A stretch of 64,000 nt of DNA from Bdellovibrio sp. qaytius (lineage in GTDB: Bacteria > Bdellovibrionota > Bdellovibrionia > Bdellovibrionales > Bdellovibrionaceae): contig CP025734.1 in NCBI GenBank assembly GCA_004011035.1, positions 1,634,001-1,698,000 on the forward strand, read 5' to 3'. The notes under the pieces were generated by a model. The model saw nothing but the letters and a program-made list of their open reading frames with translations. It made no database searches and had not been told where the DNA came from. Both the position numbers and the translations under genes were made by a program. Shown here in pieces: positions 25,316-35,331 of the stretch (positions within the stretch are counted from its first letter, which is position 1; every line of letters begins with the position of its first letter).

Positions 25316-25750
25316 ATGGCTACAGCACAAACATCGGAAGTTTTTAACTGCACTCCAGAAGAGTTTTTCAAAGTCGTTGCTGATTTTGAAAAATACCCAG
25401 AATTTTTACCTGAAGTTAAATCAGTTAAAATTCTTAAAAACGAAGGTCATACAAAAGAAATGGAATACAGCGTTTCTTTAGTTAAAACTTTTAAATACAA
25501 ATTAAAATCGACTGAAAAAGCCCCAACAAACGTTGATTTCGTTTTCGTTGAAGGTGACGTGTTTAAATCAATGAAGGGCAGTTGGCAAATTGCCCCAGAA
25601 GGAACCGATAAATGTAAGGTCAACTACACAGTTGAAGCTACATTCGGAATGTTTGTGCCGGGCCCCATGGCTAACACGCTGGTCAGTGTAAATTTACCGA
25701 TTATGATCCAGAATTTTAAAAACCGAATCAAAAAAGTTTACGGGAAGTAA
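25316..25750 (+). CDS. START-like (SRPBCC) lipid-binding family protein
   Basis: 144 aa, ATG behind AGGAGA. The pattern VFNCTPEEFFKVVADFEKYPEFLPEVKSVKIL at the N-terminus and a long C-terminal amphipathic helix (LPIMIQNFKNRIKKVY) match the polyketide cyclase/COQ10-type SRPBCC fold. Members bind hydrophobic ligands such as quinones or act on ribosomes (RatA); which applies here cannot be told. Located between two small conserved genes in the same run. Confidence 0.82.
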   Translation: MATAQTSEVFNCTPEEFFKVVADFEKYPEFLPEVKSVKILKNEGHTKEMEYSVSLVKTFKYKLKSTEKAPTNVDFVFVEGDVFKSMKGSWQIAPEGTDKCKVNYTVEATFGMFVPGPMANTLVSVNLPIMIQNFKNRIKKVYGK

Positions 25751-25753
25751 TCA

Positions 25754-26044
25754 GTGGCAAACGAAGATAAAAAAGATCCCAAAATAACTGATGGAATCAC
25801 CGATGCGATTAAAAAAATTATCACAGCGGGTGGCCCTTCGGATATTTCAAAAGAGCTTTTAACCACGGTGGTAGGTCAGGCTTTAAAAGCTAAAGACGAC
25901 ATCACCTTAAAAGCAACGAATGAAATGATTTCTTTGATTCAAAAAATTGATTTTGTAAAAGAATTTTCAAAATTTGCAGAAAATCACAAATTTAAAGTTT
26001 CTGCAGAAATTGAAATCCTAAAAAAAGAGGATACGAAGTCTTAA
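25754..26044 (+). CDS. Small conserved hypothetical protein
   Basis: 96 aa, GTG start 3 bp after the preceding stop. Acidic and Lys-rich, mostly helical in pattern; the segment NEMISLIQKIDFVKEFSKFAENHKFKVSAEIEI near the C-terminus is the most structured part. It resembles short conserved proteins of delta-type proteobacteria that have no assigned role. No signal peptide or membrane span. Likely cotranscribed with the SRPBCC gene. Confidence 0.7.
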   Translation: MANEDKKDPKITDGITDAIKKIITAGGPSDISKELLTTVVGQALKAKDDITLKATNEMISLIQKIDFVKEFSKFAENHKFKVSAEIEILKKEDTKS

Positions 26045-26076
26045 GTCCGCGAATGCGGAGGATGCGAAGCTCGACT

Positions 26077-27504
26077 ATGGCGACTAGCTATAAAACATTC
26101 AATCCTGTATCAGGAGCCTTTTTAGATGAATATCCGTTTGCGACAGCTGCGGATGTTTCGCGTAGTCTTGAAGGCCTGCAGTTAGGTTTTCTACAATGGA
26201 GCAAACTCACTTTTTCTGAGCGACAAAAAATGTTGCGTCCAGCAGTGGGCTTATTTCGTCTTGGTAAAGAAGAGCTCGCAAAAGCCATCACTGATGAAAT
26301 GGGTAAACCCTATTTTCAAGCGTTAGCAGAAATTGATAAATCTCTCGATTCTATCGAATACATGTGCACGGCTCCTTACCCAGAGCTTGATGTTAAAGCC
26401 ATTAAAACATTTAGCGATACAGATAAAACAAGCCATCAGGTTTATCATAAACCAAAAGGCATTATCTTAGGCGTGATGCCGTGGAATTACCCTTTCTGGC
26501 AAGCTGTGCGTATGGTTTTTCCAGCGCTTTTAGCAGGCAATACGGTTTTATTAAAACATTCAGAAGTAACACCTTCGACCGGAAACTTTATGAAAAAAAT
26601 ATTTTCTAAAGTGGATGTGAAACATATTTTCGATCATTTAATTTTTGACCACACATTAACTGAAACCGTTATCGCCGATCGCCGTGTTCATGGCGTAAGC
26701 CTTACGGGTTCAGTTAAAGCCGGGTATTTACTATCTGAATATGCGGGTAAGCACTTGAAACGCGGTGTTTTTGAACTTGGCGGAAGTGATGCGCACTTAG
26801 TGTTAGCTGATGCACAAATTGAAAAAACAGCAGCAGCCATTGCTAAATCAAGATTACAAAATACCGGTCAAAGTTGTATCGCGGCCAAGCGTGTAGTTGT
26901 TGATCATAAAGTTTCACAAAGCCTGATTGATCAGCTCGTAGTTCAATTTGATAAATATGTTTACGGCAATGTGTTTGATCGTAAAACCACTCTTGGATCA
27001 CTGGCGCATTATCGTTTTAAACCAGAAGATGAAGCGCGCTTTAATTTCGCGAAAACATTTTGTGATGTGGTTTATGAACGCAGCCCTGATGCGGGTTTAA
27101 TTAAATCTTTAGCCGAAGAGCCTTCACGCCAAGCTTTTGTGCCGTTAAGAATTTTAAAAGTTAAAAAAATGAATGATGAATTTTTAAAATTTATTAAAAC
27201 CAATGAATTTTTCTCTCCCACATTATTAGTGTTTGAATATGCAACATTGGATGAGGGTTTAAAGTTAGTTAACGGAACAAATTTTGGTCTTGGCGGATCG
27301 GTTTATTCTGAAAATTTAACTCACGCGCATGAAGTGGCTGCTCAATTTGAATCTGGAATGGTTGCGATTAACGACGCCGTTGCTTCGCATGTGATGCTGC
27401 CATTTGGTGGCGTTAAATCTTCTGGAATTGGCCGCGAGATGGGGCTTCAAGGTTTTACCGAGTTTACTGATATTCAAGTTATAACGACGAATCGCCTAAA
27501 CTAA
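26077..27504 (+). CDS. NAD(P)-dependent aldehyde dehydrogenase (succinate-semialdehyde type)
   Basis: 475 aa from ATG 26077 (MATSYKTFNPVSG, the usual ALDH start). In-frame ATGs at 26053 and 26062 would add eight unconserved residues. Catalytic Glu233 is in FELGGSDAHLVL and catalytic Cys267 in NTGQSCIAAKR; MPWNYPFWQ near 134 is the cofactor loop. The GGSD and QSC.AAKR pattern is closest to the Sad/YneI branch, which oxidises succinate semialdehyde, but substrate is inference. A small hairpin (TCCGC/GCGGA, 26046-26059) precedes the start and includes its GGAGG. Confidence 0.88.
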   Translation: MATSYKTFNPVSGAFLDEYPFATAADVSRSLEGLQLGFLQWSKLTFSERQKMLRPAVGLFRLGKEELAKAITDEMGKPYFQALAEIDKSLDSIEYMCTAPYPELDVKAIKTFSDTDKTSHQVYHKPKGIILGVMPWNYPFWQAVRMVFPALLAGNTVLLKHSEVTPSTGNFMKKIFSKVDVKHIFDHLIFDHTLTETVIADRRVHGVSLTGSVKAGYLLSEYAGKHLKRGVFELGGSDAHLVLADAQIEKTAAAIAKSRLQNTGQSCIAAKRVVVDHKVSQSLIDQLVVQFDKYVYGNVFDRKTTLGSLAHYRFKPEDEARFNFAKTFCDVVYERSPDAGLIKSLAEEPSRQAFVPLRILKVKKMNDEFLKFIKTNEFFSPTLLVFEYATLDEGLKLVNGTNFGLGGSVYSENLTHAHEVAAQFESGMVAINDAVASHVMLPFGGVKSSGIGREMGLQGFTEFTDIQVITTNRLN

Positions 27505-27507
27505 AAC

Positions 27508-28458
27508 ATGTCGTGGAATGATTTCGAACACTCAATTTGGAAACAATTAAAAAGCGAATCTTTAACCGATCGTTCAGAGTATATTTTGGCGATTTCGGGT
27601 GGTTTAGATTCGATGGCGTTAGTTCATGCAATGCGTATTCTAAAGCCTCAGGCGCAGTTGATCGTCGTCCATTTTCATCATGGTGAAAGTGATAAGAATG
27701 AAATTAACACTTTCCGTGATCAAGCCCTTCAAATAGTTAAATCATACTGTGAAACTCACTCTTTAAAGTTTAAGACGGCTCAATCACAGCAAAAGTTAAC
27801 TACCGAAGCTGAATTTCGCGAAGCGCGGTTCGAGTTTTTTTCGCAAGTTCAGACTGAATTTCCAAACGCTATTTTAGTAACGGCTCATCATAAAGATGAT
27901 TTGTTAGAAACTTGGCTTTTAAAAATGATTCGCGGAACGGGTGCTGAAGGCTTAGAAAATTTTAAATTCTGGAACAAACAGGTGCTTCGCCCGCTGATTC
28001 TATTTACTAAAGCCGAGATTTTGTCGTACGCACAAGCTGCAGGGGTAGTGTGGGTTGAAGATCCGACGAATAAGCAATCCGACTATCTGCGCAATTGGCT
28101 TCGCAATGAATGGCTGCGCGATTTATCTGATAAAATTCCAGGTTCGATTGAAAACTTAACGAATTCTCTTCAGCGATTAATTAGCGAAGTTAAAGTAAAT
28201 GATGAGGTTTTAGTTATTAGCTTCGAGAGCCAGACTAAGGCCGTGTTCGATCGCACAGAGTTTCTACAATTGAGTCATTCTGATCAGCTTAAAATATTAG
28301 CTCGTGCCCTAAAAGGCATCGGTCAAAGAGAGTTTTCTCAAGGTCAACTAGAAGAAATTATTAAGCGCCTCGACAAAAATCAAAAAGACATCATATTTTC
28401 TGTAGCAGGCGTTAATTGGTTTATTAACGCGCAGCAAGTTATGCTAGTATTAGAGTAA
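27508..28458 (+). CDS. tilS: tRNA(Ile)-lysidine synthase
   Basis: 316 aa. ILAISGGLDSMALVHAM at about 26-42 is the PP-loop ATP site. HHKDDLLETWLLKMIRGTGAEGL near 131 is the second TilS signature. The enzyme attaches lysine to C34 of the AUA-reading tRNA. It is much shorter than the E. coli enzyme (432 aa) and lacks the full C-terminal TilS domain, as in several other phyla. It stands just ahead of ftsH, a common order. Confidence 0.95.
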   Translation: MSWNDFEHSIWKQLKSESLTDRSEYILAISGGLDSMALVHAMRILKPQAQLIVVHFHHGESDKNEINTFRDQALQIVKSYCETHSLKFKTAQSQQKLTTEAEFREARFEFFSQVQTEFPNAILVTAHHKDDLLETWLLKMIRGTGAEGLENFKFWNKQVLRPLILFTKAEILSYAQAAGVVWVEDPTNKQSDYLRNWLRNEWLRDLSDKIPGSIENLTNSLQRLISEVKVNDEVLVISFESQTKAVFDRTEFLQLSHSDQLKILARALKGIGQREFSQGQLEEIIKRLDKNQKDIIFSVAGVNWFINAQQVMLVLE

Positions 28459-28488
28459 CTTGTAGATTCATAAAGAAGGAACTTTTAG

Positions 28489-30447
28489 ATGAAGGCAAAT
28501 CAAAAAACATTAGCGCTATGGTTTTTTATCTTAATCATGTCGATCTTCGTTTTCCAAGCTTGGGAAATTAAACGACAAAAAACAATAGTCGATTTCGATT
28601 ATCCGAAATTTTTAAAATCGGTTGAGCTTAAAGAAGTTAAAGACGATTCAATTATTTTCATGCCGGATGCAAAAGTTATCCGCGGTGAAATTAAACCTGA
28701 ATTTGAAAAGCGTTATGCTGGTCATCGTTTTGAATTTTCTGGCGATACAGATAAAGCTTACGAAGAAATCAAAAAATTTGGTTACATTCCAAAATATGAA
28801 AACGCACAATCTGATAGTTTTCTATCGTCGTTTTTTATTAACTGGTTACCGTTATTACTTATCGTAGGTATGTTCATCTTTATCATGCGCCAAATTCAAT
28901 CTGGTGGCGGTAAAGCGATGTCATTTGGTAAATCGCGCGCTCGCCTTGTTGAAAATAAAAATCGCGTGATGTTTAAAGACGTTGCCGGTGTTGATGAAGC
29001 TAAAGATGATTTACAAGAAATCGTTCACTTCTTAAAAGACCCGAAAAAATTCACAAAACTTGGTGGTCGTATTCCTAAAGGTGTTTTATTAGTTGGTCCT
29101 CCGGGAACAGGTAAAACATTACTTGCTCGTGCCGTAGCTGGTGAAGCCGGTGCGCCATTCTTTACTATTTCTGGTTCTGACTTCGTTGAAATGTTCGTGG
29201 GCGTCGGCGCAAGTCGCGTACGTGATTTATTTGAACAAGGTAAGAAAAATGCTCCATGCTTAATCTTCATCGATGAGATCGATGCCGTAGGTCGCCATCG
29301 TGGTGCTGGTATGGGTGGTGGTCATGATGAACGTGAGCAAACTCTAAATCAGTTATTAGTTGAGATGGATGGTTTTGAATCTACTGAAGGCGTAATTTTA
29401 ATTGCAGCTACAAATAGACCAGATGTTTTAGATCCAGCATTACTTCGCCCAGGTCGTTTCGATCGCCGTGTAGTGGTGGGTAAACCAGATCTTAAAGGTC
29501 GTGAGCATATTTTAACTGTTCACATGAAAAAAACTCCATTAGGCCCTGATGTTGATGTCACTAAAATCGCACGTGGGACTCCAGGTTTTTCTGGAGCTGA
29601 CTTAGAAAATTTAGTGAATGAAGCTGCTCTTGTGGCCGCTCGTTCTGATAAGAAATATTTAGAAATGGAAGACTTTGAAAAAGCAAAAGACAAAGTCATC
29701 ATGGGTGCAGAACGTAAATCTATGGTTATCTCTGAAGAAGACCGTAAAAATACCGCGTACCATGAAGCAGGGCATACTCTTGTGGGTATCGCACTTCCAG
29801 GTTTAGATCCTATTCATAAAGTGACTATTATTCCTCGTGGTATGGCATTAGGTTTAACACAAACGTTACCTGAAAAAGATGCTGTGTCGTTTTCTAAACG
29901 CCAAGCTGAAAACTGGATCGCGTTTGCGTTCGGTGGTCGTGCAGCTGAAGAATTAATTTTTACAGATTATACAACGGGTGCTGCAAACGATATCGAGCGC
30001 GCAACGGGTATGGCTCGTAAAATGGTGACTGAGTGGGGTATGTCTCCTTTGGGCCCAATTGGTTATGAATCAAATAATAATCCGGTTTTCTTAGGAATGG
30101 GTCACGGAAATCAGCAAAAAAATTACTCTGAAGCGAAAGCTCAAGAGATCGATGCTGAAATTTCAAGAATCATTAACACAGGTTATGAAACCGCTGTTAA
30201 AGTTTTAAGAGACAACCGCGAAGCTTTAGAAAAAATCACACAAGCCTTATTAGAATTTGAAACTATCGACGGAGCTGAAGTAGACATGCTTTACAAAGGC
30301 GCTGCAGTTTCAGAAATTCATAAAGTTCGTGCGAATAAAAAAGAATCTAACTCATCATCAAACAGCGGTGGCAATCAGGGTGTAATTATTGATCCTGATA
30401 ACACGTCACCAATTCCAACAGGCAAAAAACCTGTTCCTGTATCGTAA
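28489..30447 (+). CDS. ftsH: ATP-dependent zinc metalloprotease FtsH
   Basis: 652 aa. Two membrane segments (8-25, 113-134) flank a short periplasmic domain. The AAA domain has Walker A GPPGTGKT at 203-210, Walker [10 protein letters not shown] near 258 and the second-region-of-homology arginines in RPGRFDRR. The protease has HEAGH at 425-429. The Ser/Asn/Pro-rich C-terminal 30 residues are disordered. It degrades unstable membrane and cytoplasmic proteins. AAAGAAGGA precedes the ATG. Confidence 0.98.
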   Translation: MKANQKTLALWFFILIMSIFVFQAWEIKRQKTIVDFDYPKFLKSVELKEVKDDSIIFMPDAKVIRGEIKPEFEKRYAGHRFEFSGDTDKAYEEIKKFGYIPKYENAQSDSFLSSFFINWLPLLLIVGMFIFIMRQIQSGGGKAMSFGKSRARLVENKNRVMFKDVAGVDEAKDDLQEIVHFLKDPKKFTKLGGRIPKGVLLVGPPGTGKTLLARAVAGEAGAPFFTISGSDFVEMFVGVGASRVRDLFEQGKKNAPCLIFIDEIDAVGRHRGAGMGGGHDEREQTLNQLLVEMDGFESTEGVILIAATNRPDVLDPALLRPGRFDRRVVVGKPDLKGREHILTVHMKKTPLGPDVDVTKIARGTPGFSGADLENLVNEAALVAARSDKKYLEMEDFEKAKDKVIMGAERKSMVISEEDRKNTAYHEAGHTLVGIALPGLDPIHKVTIIPRGMALGLTQTLPEKDAVSFSKRQAENWIAFAFGGRAAEELIFTDYTTGAANDIERATGMARKMVTEWGMSPLGPIGYESNNNPVFLGMGHGNQQKNYSEAKAQEIDAEISRIINTGYETAVKVLRDNREALEKITQALLEFETIDGAEVDMLYKGAAVSEIHKVRANKKESNSSSNSGGNQGVIIDPDNTSPIPTGKKPVPVS

Positions 30448-30469
30448 AGTATGCAGAGTTGATGAATAG

Positions 30470-31285
30470 ATGAGTTACTTTCAAACATTTTGGGAAAATT
30501 TAGTCTTTATCAGTTCACACCTGAGAGCGCAGGATGTCTTTGACATCTTGCTGGTGTGGCTTGTTATTTATCGTGTATTAATGATTATTCGCCGTACAGG
30601 CACGGTTCAAATCTTATCAGGATTAGGAATCCTTGCGATCACCTACATCATGACAATTTGGTTTGAATTGTTCACGATGAATTGGCTTTTAGATAAGTTT
30701 TTCTCAAACTTGTTTGTAATTATCGTTGTGTTATTCCAGGCCGAGATTCGCAGAGCTTTAGCTCAAATCGGAAGTCATCCGCTATTTTCAGATGTCTCAG
30801 CCGTAATGGAAACACATATGGTTGAAGAGATTGCAAAAGGTGTAATTACTGCAGCTGAAAAGGGTTACGGGGCCTTGTTAGTGATCGAAAAAGATATCAT
30901 GGTTGATTATCATATTGAAGTGGGAACAGAGATGGATTCTCGTGTTTCGGCTGAATTAATTTTATCGATTTTTCATCCGCAAGCTCCGATGCATGATGGA
31001 GCTGTGTTAATTCGCTCAGGTAAAATTGCCTATGCCGGATGTTTTTTACCTTTAAGTAAAAATCCAGCCTTAGATAAAAACTTAGGAACACGTCACAGAG
31101 CTGCGATTGGTTTAACTGAAGAAACGGATGCGGTTGTGTTGGTTGTCTCAGAAGAAACTAAATCAATCAGTATCGTGATCGGCGGGCATATGCGTCCGAA
31201 TGTTGAGTTGATTGATGTTCGTATGGCGTTGTATGATGCTTTTGGTTTAAAATATAAAGTTCATCATGTAGAGAGTGCTACCTAA
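30470..31285 (+). CDS. cdaA: Membrane diadenylate cyclase CdaA
   Basis: 271 aa. Three N-terminal membrane segments (about 22-40, 45-65, 68-90) are followed by the DAC domain, with the DGA motif at 176-178 and the RHR motif at 208-210. Both catalytic signatures are intact, so it should convert two ATP into cyclic di-AMP. Upstream is ftsH; downstream cdaR (1-bp overlap) and glmM, the arrangement known from Gram-positive bacteria. CdaR and GlmM are established partners that regulate CdaA there. Confidence 0.96.
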   Translation: MSYFQTFWENLVFISSHLRAQDVFDILLVWLVIYRVLMIIRRTGTVQILSGLGILAITYIMTIWFELFTMNWLLDKFFSNLFVIIVVLFQAEIRRALAQIGSHPLFSDVSAVMETHMVEEIAKGVITAAEKGYGALLVIEKDIMVDYHIEVGTEMDSRVSAELILSIFHPQAPMHDGAVLIRSGKIAYAGCFLPLSKNPALDKNLGTRHRAAIGLTEETDAVVLVVSEETKSISIVIGGHMRPNVELIDVRMALYDAFGLKYKVHHVESAT

Positions 31286-31695
31286 TGCCACAACATCAAG
31301 TAGATAAATTTCGTCTTTTTAAATCTTTTTTCTCTGATAACTTAAGTTATAAAGTCGTTTCATTATTTGTGGCTCTGATTTTATGGATTTCTATTCTAGG
31401 TCGTCGTGATTTCGTGACGACAAAAGAGATGGAAGTGTCGTTTGTGTTGCCTCCGGGCTACATGGTCGCAGCTCAAAGTCATGATCGTTTACGTGTTAAG
31501 ATTTCTGGTTCACAGCCAGTGCTTAAAAAGTACAAAGACAGCTTCAAGAGCGTCGCCTTTGATCTTTCAGAAAGCGGCGAAGGTTTAGTTGAAATTGATG
31601 TTCCCAATAATCGCATCGAAGTTCCTGAGGGGATTAAGGTTTTAAACGTAAAGCCTAATGTGATTCGTGTTGAAATAGTCAAAATTAAAAACTAA
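31285..31695 (+). CDS. cdaR: YbbR-domain protein, CdaA regulator
   Basis: 136 aa. One membrane segment (about 23-40, KVVSLFVALILWISIL) is followed by a single YbbR repeat (about 45-135, PPGYMVAAQSHDRLRVKISG). Gram-positive CdaR has three or four repeats, so this is a minimal version. It probably contacts CdaA through the membrane. Starts in TAATG overlapping the cdaA stop. Confidence 0.87.
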   Translation: MPQHQVDKFRLFKSFFSDNLSYKVVSLFVALILWISILGRRDFVTTKEMEVSFVLPPGYMVAAQSHDRLRVKISGSQPVLKKYKDSFKSVAFDLSESGEGLVEIDVPNNRIEVPEGIKVLNVKPNVIRVEIVKIKN

Positions 31696-31707
31696 ACTGA
31701 CGTTATT

Positions 31708-33087
31708 ATGTCAGAAAAAAATGTTACAAAATTATTCGGTACAGATGGTATTCGTGGTACGGCAAATCAGTTTCCAATGGTGCCTGATGTCGTCGTAAAA
31801 ATTGGCCAAGCGATCGGTTATTTAATTCGCACAGGTCGCATCACTTCAACTTCAAAATCTAAAAAAGTCGTTATCGGAAAAGACACGCGTCTATCTGGCT
31901 ATATGATCGAACAAGCGCTTGCGAGTGGATTAAACTCAATGGGCATTCAAGTTCAGTTAGTCGGTCCACTTCCAACACCTGCGATTGGTTATTTAACTAA
32001 AACTATGCGCGCGATTGCAGGTATTGTTATTTCAGCTTCACATAATGCCTACCAAGATAACGGGATTAAAATCTTTGGACCAGATGGTTTTAAACTCGAT
32101 GATTCATTAGAAAAAGAAATCGAACGTTTAGTCAGCGAAGATCAATTAACAAGTTTACTTCCTAAATCAAGCGAAGTGGGCCGCACTCGTCGTATCGAAG
32201 ATGCCCAAGGTCGTTATATCGTTCACGCCAAAAGCACATTTCCTTTAGAGTACACTCTAGAAGGTATGCGCATTGTTTTAGACACAGCTCATGGTGCTGC
32301 TTACCGCGTAAGCCCTGCGATCTTTGAAGAATTAGGTGCTGAAGTTATTCATTTAGGTTCGCAACCAAACGGCACAAACATCAATGATAAATCAGGAGCG
32401 CTTCATCCTTCACAAATCGCCCAAGCTGTTGTTCAGTACCGCGCTGATGTGGGTATTGGCCTTGATGGTGATGCTGATCGTGTTGTGATGGTTGATGATG
32501 AAGGTAAAATCATGAATGGCGATAAAGTTATTGCGATTTGTGCTCTTCATATGAAACAAAAAAATCAGTTAAAAAATAACACTGTTGTCGTTACGCAAAT
32601 GTCTAATTTTGCCTTAGAAAAAAAGATGCAAGAGCTAGGCATTAAAACAATCAAGACAAACGTTGGCGATAAGCACGTGGTCGATGAAATGCGTAAGAAT
32701 GGTTACAACCTGGGTGGAGAACAGTCAGGTCATATTATTTTCTTAGATTCAACAACAACGGGTGATGGCACGGTGGCTGCGCTTAACGTTTTATCAGTGA
32801 TGAAAGAATCAGGTAAAAAATTAAGTCAGTTAGCGACTATTTTTGAAGACATGCCTCAGGTGTTAATTAACTGCCGCGTAAAAACGCGTAAGCCTTTAGA
32901 TGAAATCAAAGGTTACAAAGAATTAATCGCTAAAAAAGAAAAAGAATTAAACAACGAAGGTCGTTTGTTTATTCGCTTTTCAGGAACTGAGCCTTTAATT
33001 CGTATTTTAGCCGAAGGCCCAAGCAAAGAAAAAATCTCAGCTATCGCAGAAGAGATCGCTTCATTTTTAGAGAAAGAATTATCTTAA
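31708..33087 (+). CDS. glmM: Phosphoglucosamine mutase
   Basis: 459 aa. KLFGTDGIRGTAN near residue 8, the active serine loop ISASHNAYQDNG near 110, metal loop GLDGDADRVVMVD near 252 and phosphate loop RFSGTEPLIR near 427 are all present. It converts glucosamine-6-phosphate to glucosamine-1-phosphate for peptidoglycan and lipopolysaccharide. It follows cdaR by 12 bp, linking cell-wall precursor supply to cyclic di-AMP. Confidence 0.97.
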   Translation: MSEKNVTKLFGTDGIRGTANQFPMVPDVVVKIGQAIGYLIRTGRITSTSKSKKVVIGKDTRLSGYMIEQALASGLNSMGIQVQLVGPLPTPAIGYLTKTMRAIAGIVISASHNAYQDNGIKIFGPDGFKLDDSLEKEIERLVSEDQLTSLLPKSSEVGRTRRIEDAQGRYIVHAKSTFPLEYTLEGMRIVLDTAHGAAYRVSPAIFEELGAEVIHLGSQPNGTNINDKSGALHPSQIAQAVVQYRADVGIGLDGDADRVVMVDDEGKIMNGDKVIAICALHMKQKNQLKNNTVVVTQMSNFALEKKMQELGIKTIKTNVGDKHVVDEMRKNGYNLGGEQSGHIIFLDSTTTGDGTVAALNVLSVMKESGKKLSQLATIFEDMPQVLINCRVKTRKPLDEIKGYKELIAKKEKELNNEGRLFIRFSGTEPLIRILAEGPSKEKISAIAEEIASFLEKELS

Positions 33088-33813
33088 ATGAAAAACAAAG
33101 TTCGCTTAGGCGTAAACATCGACCACGCAGCTACTTTAAGACAAGTGCGTGGGGCAACGACAAGTTATCCTGATATGTTAGAAATGGTTAAGCTGGCAAA
33201 AGCTGGTGGAGCTAAGCAAATCACGATTCATCTTCGCGAAGATCGTCGTCATATTCAAGATCACGACGTGATCAGTTTATGCAAAAAATCCCCTCTAGAA
33301 ATCAATCTTGAGATGGGTGCAACGAATGAAATGTTAAAAATCGCTTTAAAGAATAAACCCACTTGGGTGTGCATGGTTCCTGAAAAAAGAGCTGAGCTTA
33401 CAACTGAAGGCGGATTAAATATCGTTAAAGGTTTTAAAAATCTTGAGACAATGACTCACAAGTTAGCGAAAGCAAAAATTAAAGTTTCATTTTTTATTGA
33501 GCCTTCTTTAGCACAAGTTGAAGCATCAGCCTTAGCTGGTGCACACGCTGTTGAATTTCACACAGGTCACTGGGTTTTATTGTCTGGTGCAAAAAAGAAA
33601 GCTGAATACAATAGACTCGTGTTAGCCGCCAAAGAAGCGCACCGTTTAGGTTTGCGCGTTCATGTGGGGCACGGTTTAGATTACGCTCACGCAAAATTAA
33701 TTAAAAGTTTACCTCATTTAGTTGAAGCTAATATCGGTCACAGCTTAATTTGTTATGCATTAACTGACGGCCTAAAGTTATCAGTTAAAAAAATGGTGAA
33801 AGCTTTAAATTAA
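33088..33813 (+). CDS. pdxJ: Pyridoxine 5'-phosphate synthase
   Basis: 241 aa, starting directly after the glmM stop. MKNKVRLGVNIDHAATLRQVRG is the PdxJ N-terminus, with the catalytic His/Arg pairs in LREDRRHIQDHD near 50. GHSLICYALTDGL near 217 binds phosphate. It condenses 1-deoxyxylulose-5-phosphate with 3-amino-2-oxopropyl phosphate to form vitamin B6. No other pyridoxine gene is nearby. Confidence 0.97.
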   Translation: MKNKVRLGVNIDHAATLRQVRGATTSYPDMLEMVKLAKAGGAKQITIHLREDRRHIQDHDVISLCKKSPLEINLEMGATNEMLKIALKNKPTWVCMVPEKRAELTTEGGLNIVKGFKNLETMTHKLAKAKIKVSFFIEPSLAQVEASALAGAHAVEFHTGHWVLLSGAKKKAEYNRLVLAAKEAHRLGLRVHVGHGLDYAHAKLIKSLPHLVEANIGHSLICYALTDGLKLSVKKMVKALN

Positions 33814-34236
33814 GTGGCACGTGAACTTTTCTTCGTTCATTCGATGGCCGATTGGAATAAAGTCATCGATTTTATTACGCCAAAATTGAAAGATAAAAGT
33901 TTATTTTTACTTGAAGGTGATCTTGGAGCCGGCAAAACGACGTTAGTTAGTCTTGTCGCTAAAAAACTAAATATCCAACTTGTAAGTTCACCGACATTTT
34001 CAATAATTTCTCAGCATAAGAACCTAACTCACGTTGATCTTTACCGCTTAGAAACGATGGAAGAAATTGATGCCACAGGTTTTTGGGAAATTTTCGAAGA
34101 AAATAAGAATATCGTTTTCGTTGAATGGTCACAAAAAATATCTGACGATCTATGGCCGCTGGATTGGGATATAACAAAAATAGTTATTAACAAAAAATCA
34201 GATTCAGAACGCGAAGTTATAATTAGCGAAGCGTAG
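33814..34236 (+). CDS. tsaE: tRNA threonylcarbamoyladenosine biosynthesis ATPase TsaE
   Basis: 140 aa, GTG start directly after the pdxJ stop. LLEGDLGAGKTTLVSLVAKKL at about 32-52 is the Walker A loop; VSSPTFSIIS and THVDLYRL follow in family order. TsaE works with TsaB and TsaD in making t6A37 in ANN-reading tRNAs. It ends one base before a convergent minus-strand gene, with no terminator between. Confidence 0.95.
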   Translation: MARELFFVHSMADWNKVIDFITPKLKDKSLFLLEGDLGAGKTTLVSLVAKKLNIQLVSSPTFSIISQHKNLTHVDLYRLETMEEIDATGFWEIFEENKNIVFVEWSQKISDDLWPLDWDITKIVINKKSDSEREVIISEA

Positions 34237-34237
34237 T

Positions 34238-35194
34238 TTAGACTGCTTTTTCAGAGATAGATTCTAAAGTCGTAATATCATCTTGTGAAAGGTGAGTGGT
34301 CTTAAAGCCCACTAAAAATCCAACAACTTTTGGTCCAAGTTTGATGGCAGAAATACAAGCGTATTTAAAATCTAAGATTTTTAAACCTAATTGATTGATA
34401 TTAAAAGTCTCAGTGAAATGATTTTTAAAAACATTTGTGAATGGATTCTCAGCTGTTAAATCATAAGAAAAAATAGCGTTGTCTAATTCTTCTTTTTCTA
34501 AGTCTTCATCCATTTTATAAAGTTCAGTCGTATTTTTACCAGTCACACGTAAAACAACATAAGCATCAAATTTTTTACGGGCAATGTCTGAAAAACTACC
34601 ATGATTTGTATCTAAATTTTGCCAAACTTGATTGTTGTTAAGTCCATTTTCAGCAACAGCGCTCGGCTGAGAGACACCAGGTTGTAAAGAGCCGGGCTTA
34701 AGTGCTGTGCCTGGTGATGTATTTTGTTGAAGCACGGCAGATACAATAACGGGATCAAGTGGCTCTAAAACTTTGCGTAACGGAGTATTTGAAATATACG
34801 CTAAATTTTCGATAGAGCATAAAAAGAAAACCGCTTGTGGCAATGATTTAATTTTATCAGTCGGTTCAATGCCTGCGACTAAAAGTTGACCATCCCAAGA
34901 CTGCAAAGGAATTAATTCAGAATTAAAAGCCGGGTACTGAGAATAACCTTCAACGCATTCAAGATGTCGTTTGCGTAAAGTTGAAATTGTATTTTCATTT
35001 AATTTTTCTAAAACAGGTACGCCGTAAAAGCTACTCGCCCAAGTTTTATAATCATTCCAATTTAAGTAATGATTTTCGAGCGCAATTTTTAATTTTGATT
35101 TGTTATTGAGCGTAGGATCGCCTGAAGCTAATAATTCTTCGACTGATAAAATGGCATCAGGAAAAAAATGTTCCCAGTTTTGCTCTGCACTCAT
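34238..35194 (-). CDS. Hypothetical cytoplasmic protein
   Basis: 318 aa without signal peptide or membrane span. Two folded-looking regions (about 1-165 and 200-318) are joined by a Ser/Pro/Gly/Gln-rich linker (about 165-195). The N-terminal part is acidic and aromatic-rich (NWEHFFPDAILSVEELLASG). No motif or family recognised. Single-gene unit, convergent with tsaE and divergent from 35352. Confidence 0.65.
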   Translation of the reverse strand: MSAEQNWEHFFPDAILSVEELLASGDPTLNNKSKLKIALENHYLNWNDYKTWASSFYGVPVLEKLNENTISTLRKRHLECVEGYSQYPAFNSELIPLQSWDGQLLVAGIEPTDKIKSLPQAVFFLCSIENLAYISNTPLRKVLEPLDPVIVSAVLQQNTSPGTALKPGSLQPGVSQPSAVAENGLNNNQVWQNLDTNHGSFSDIARKKFDAYVVLRVTGKNTTELYKMDEDLEKEELDNAIFSYDLTAENPFTNVFKNHFTETFNINQLGLKILDFKYACISAIKLGPKVVGFLVGFKTTHLSQDDITTLESISEKAV

Positions 35195-35331
35195 AGTTTT
35201 TATATCGGACTATGGCCCTGTGATATTTAGTTAAAACTGAAAACTAGTTCCACAATGGGTAATTTCTACAAAAATGTCGATATTGTTGACGATCAGGTTA
35301 ACCCCGCCCTTTGCGTATCGTGTCTAACAGG

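Noticed and set aside
26046-26059. TCCGC/GCGGA hairpin as another family A repeat
   Set aside because: It lacks the GGTC/GATC ends and the conserved flanks; the loop GAAT is the only likeness.
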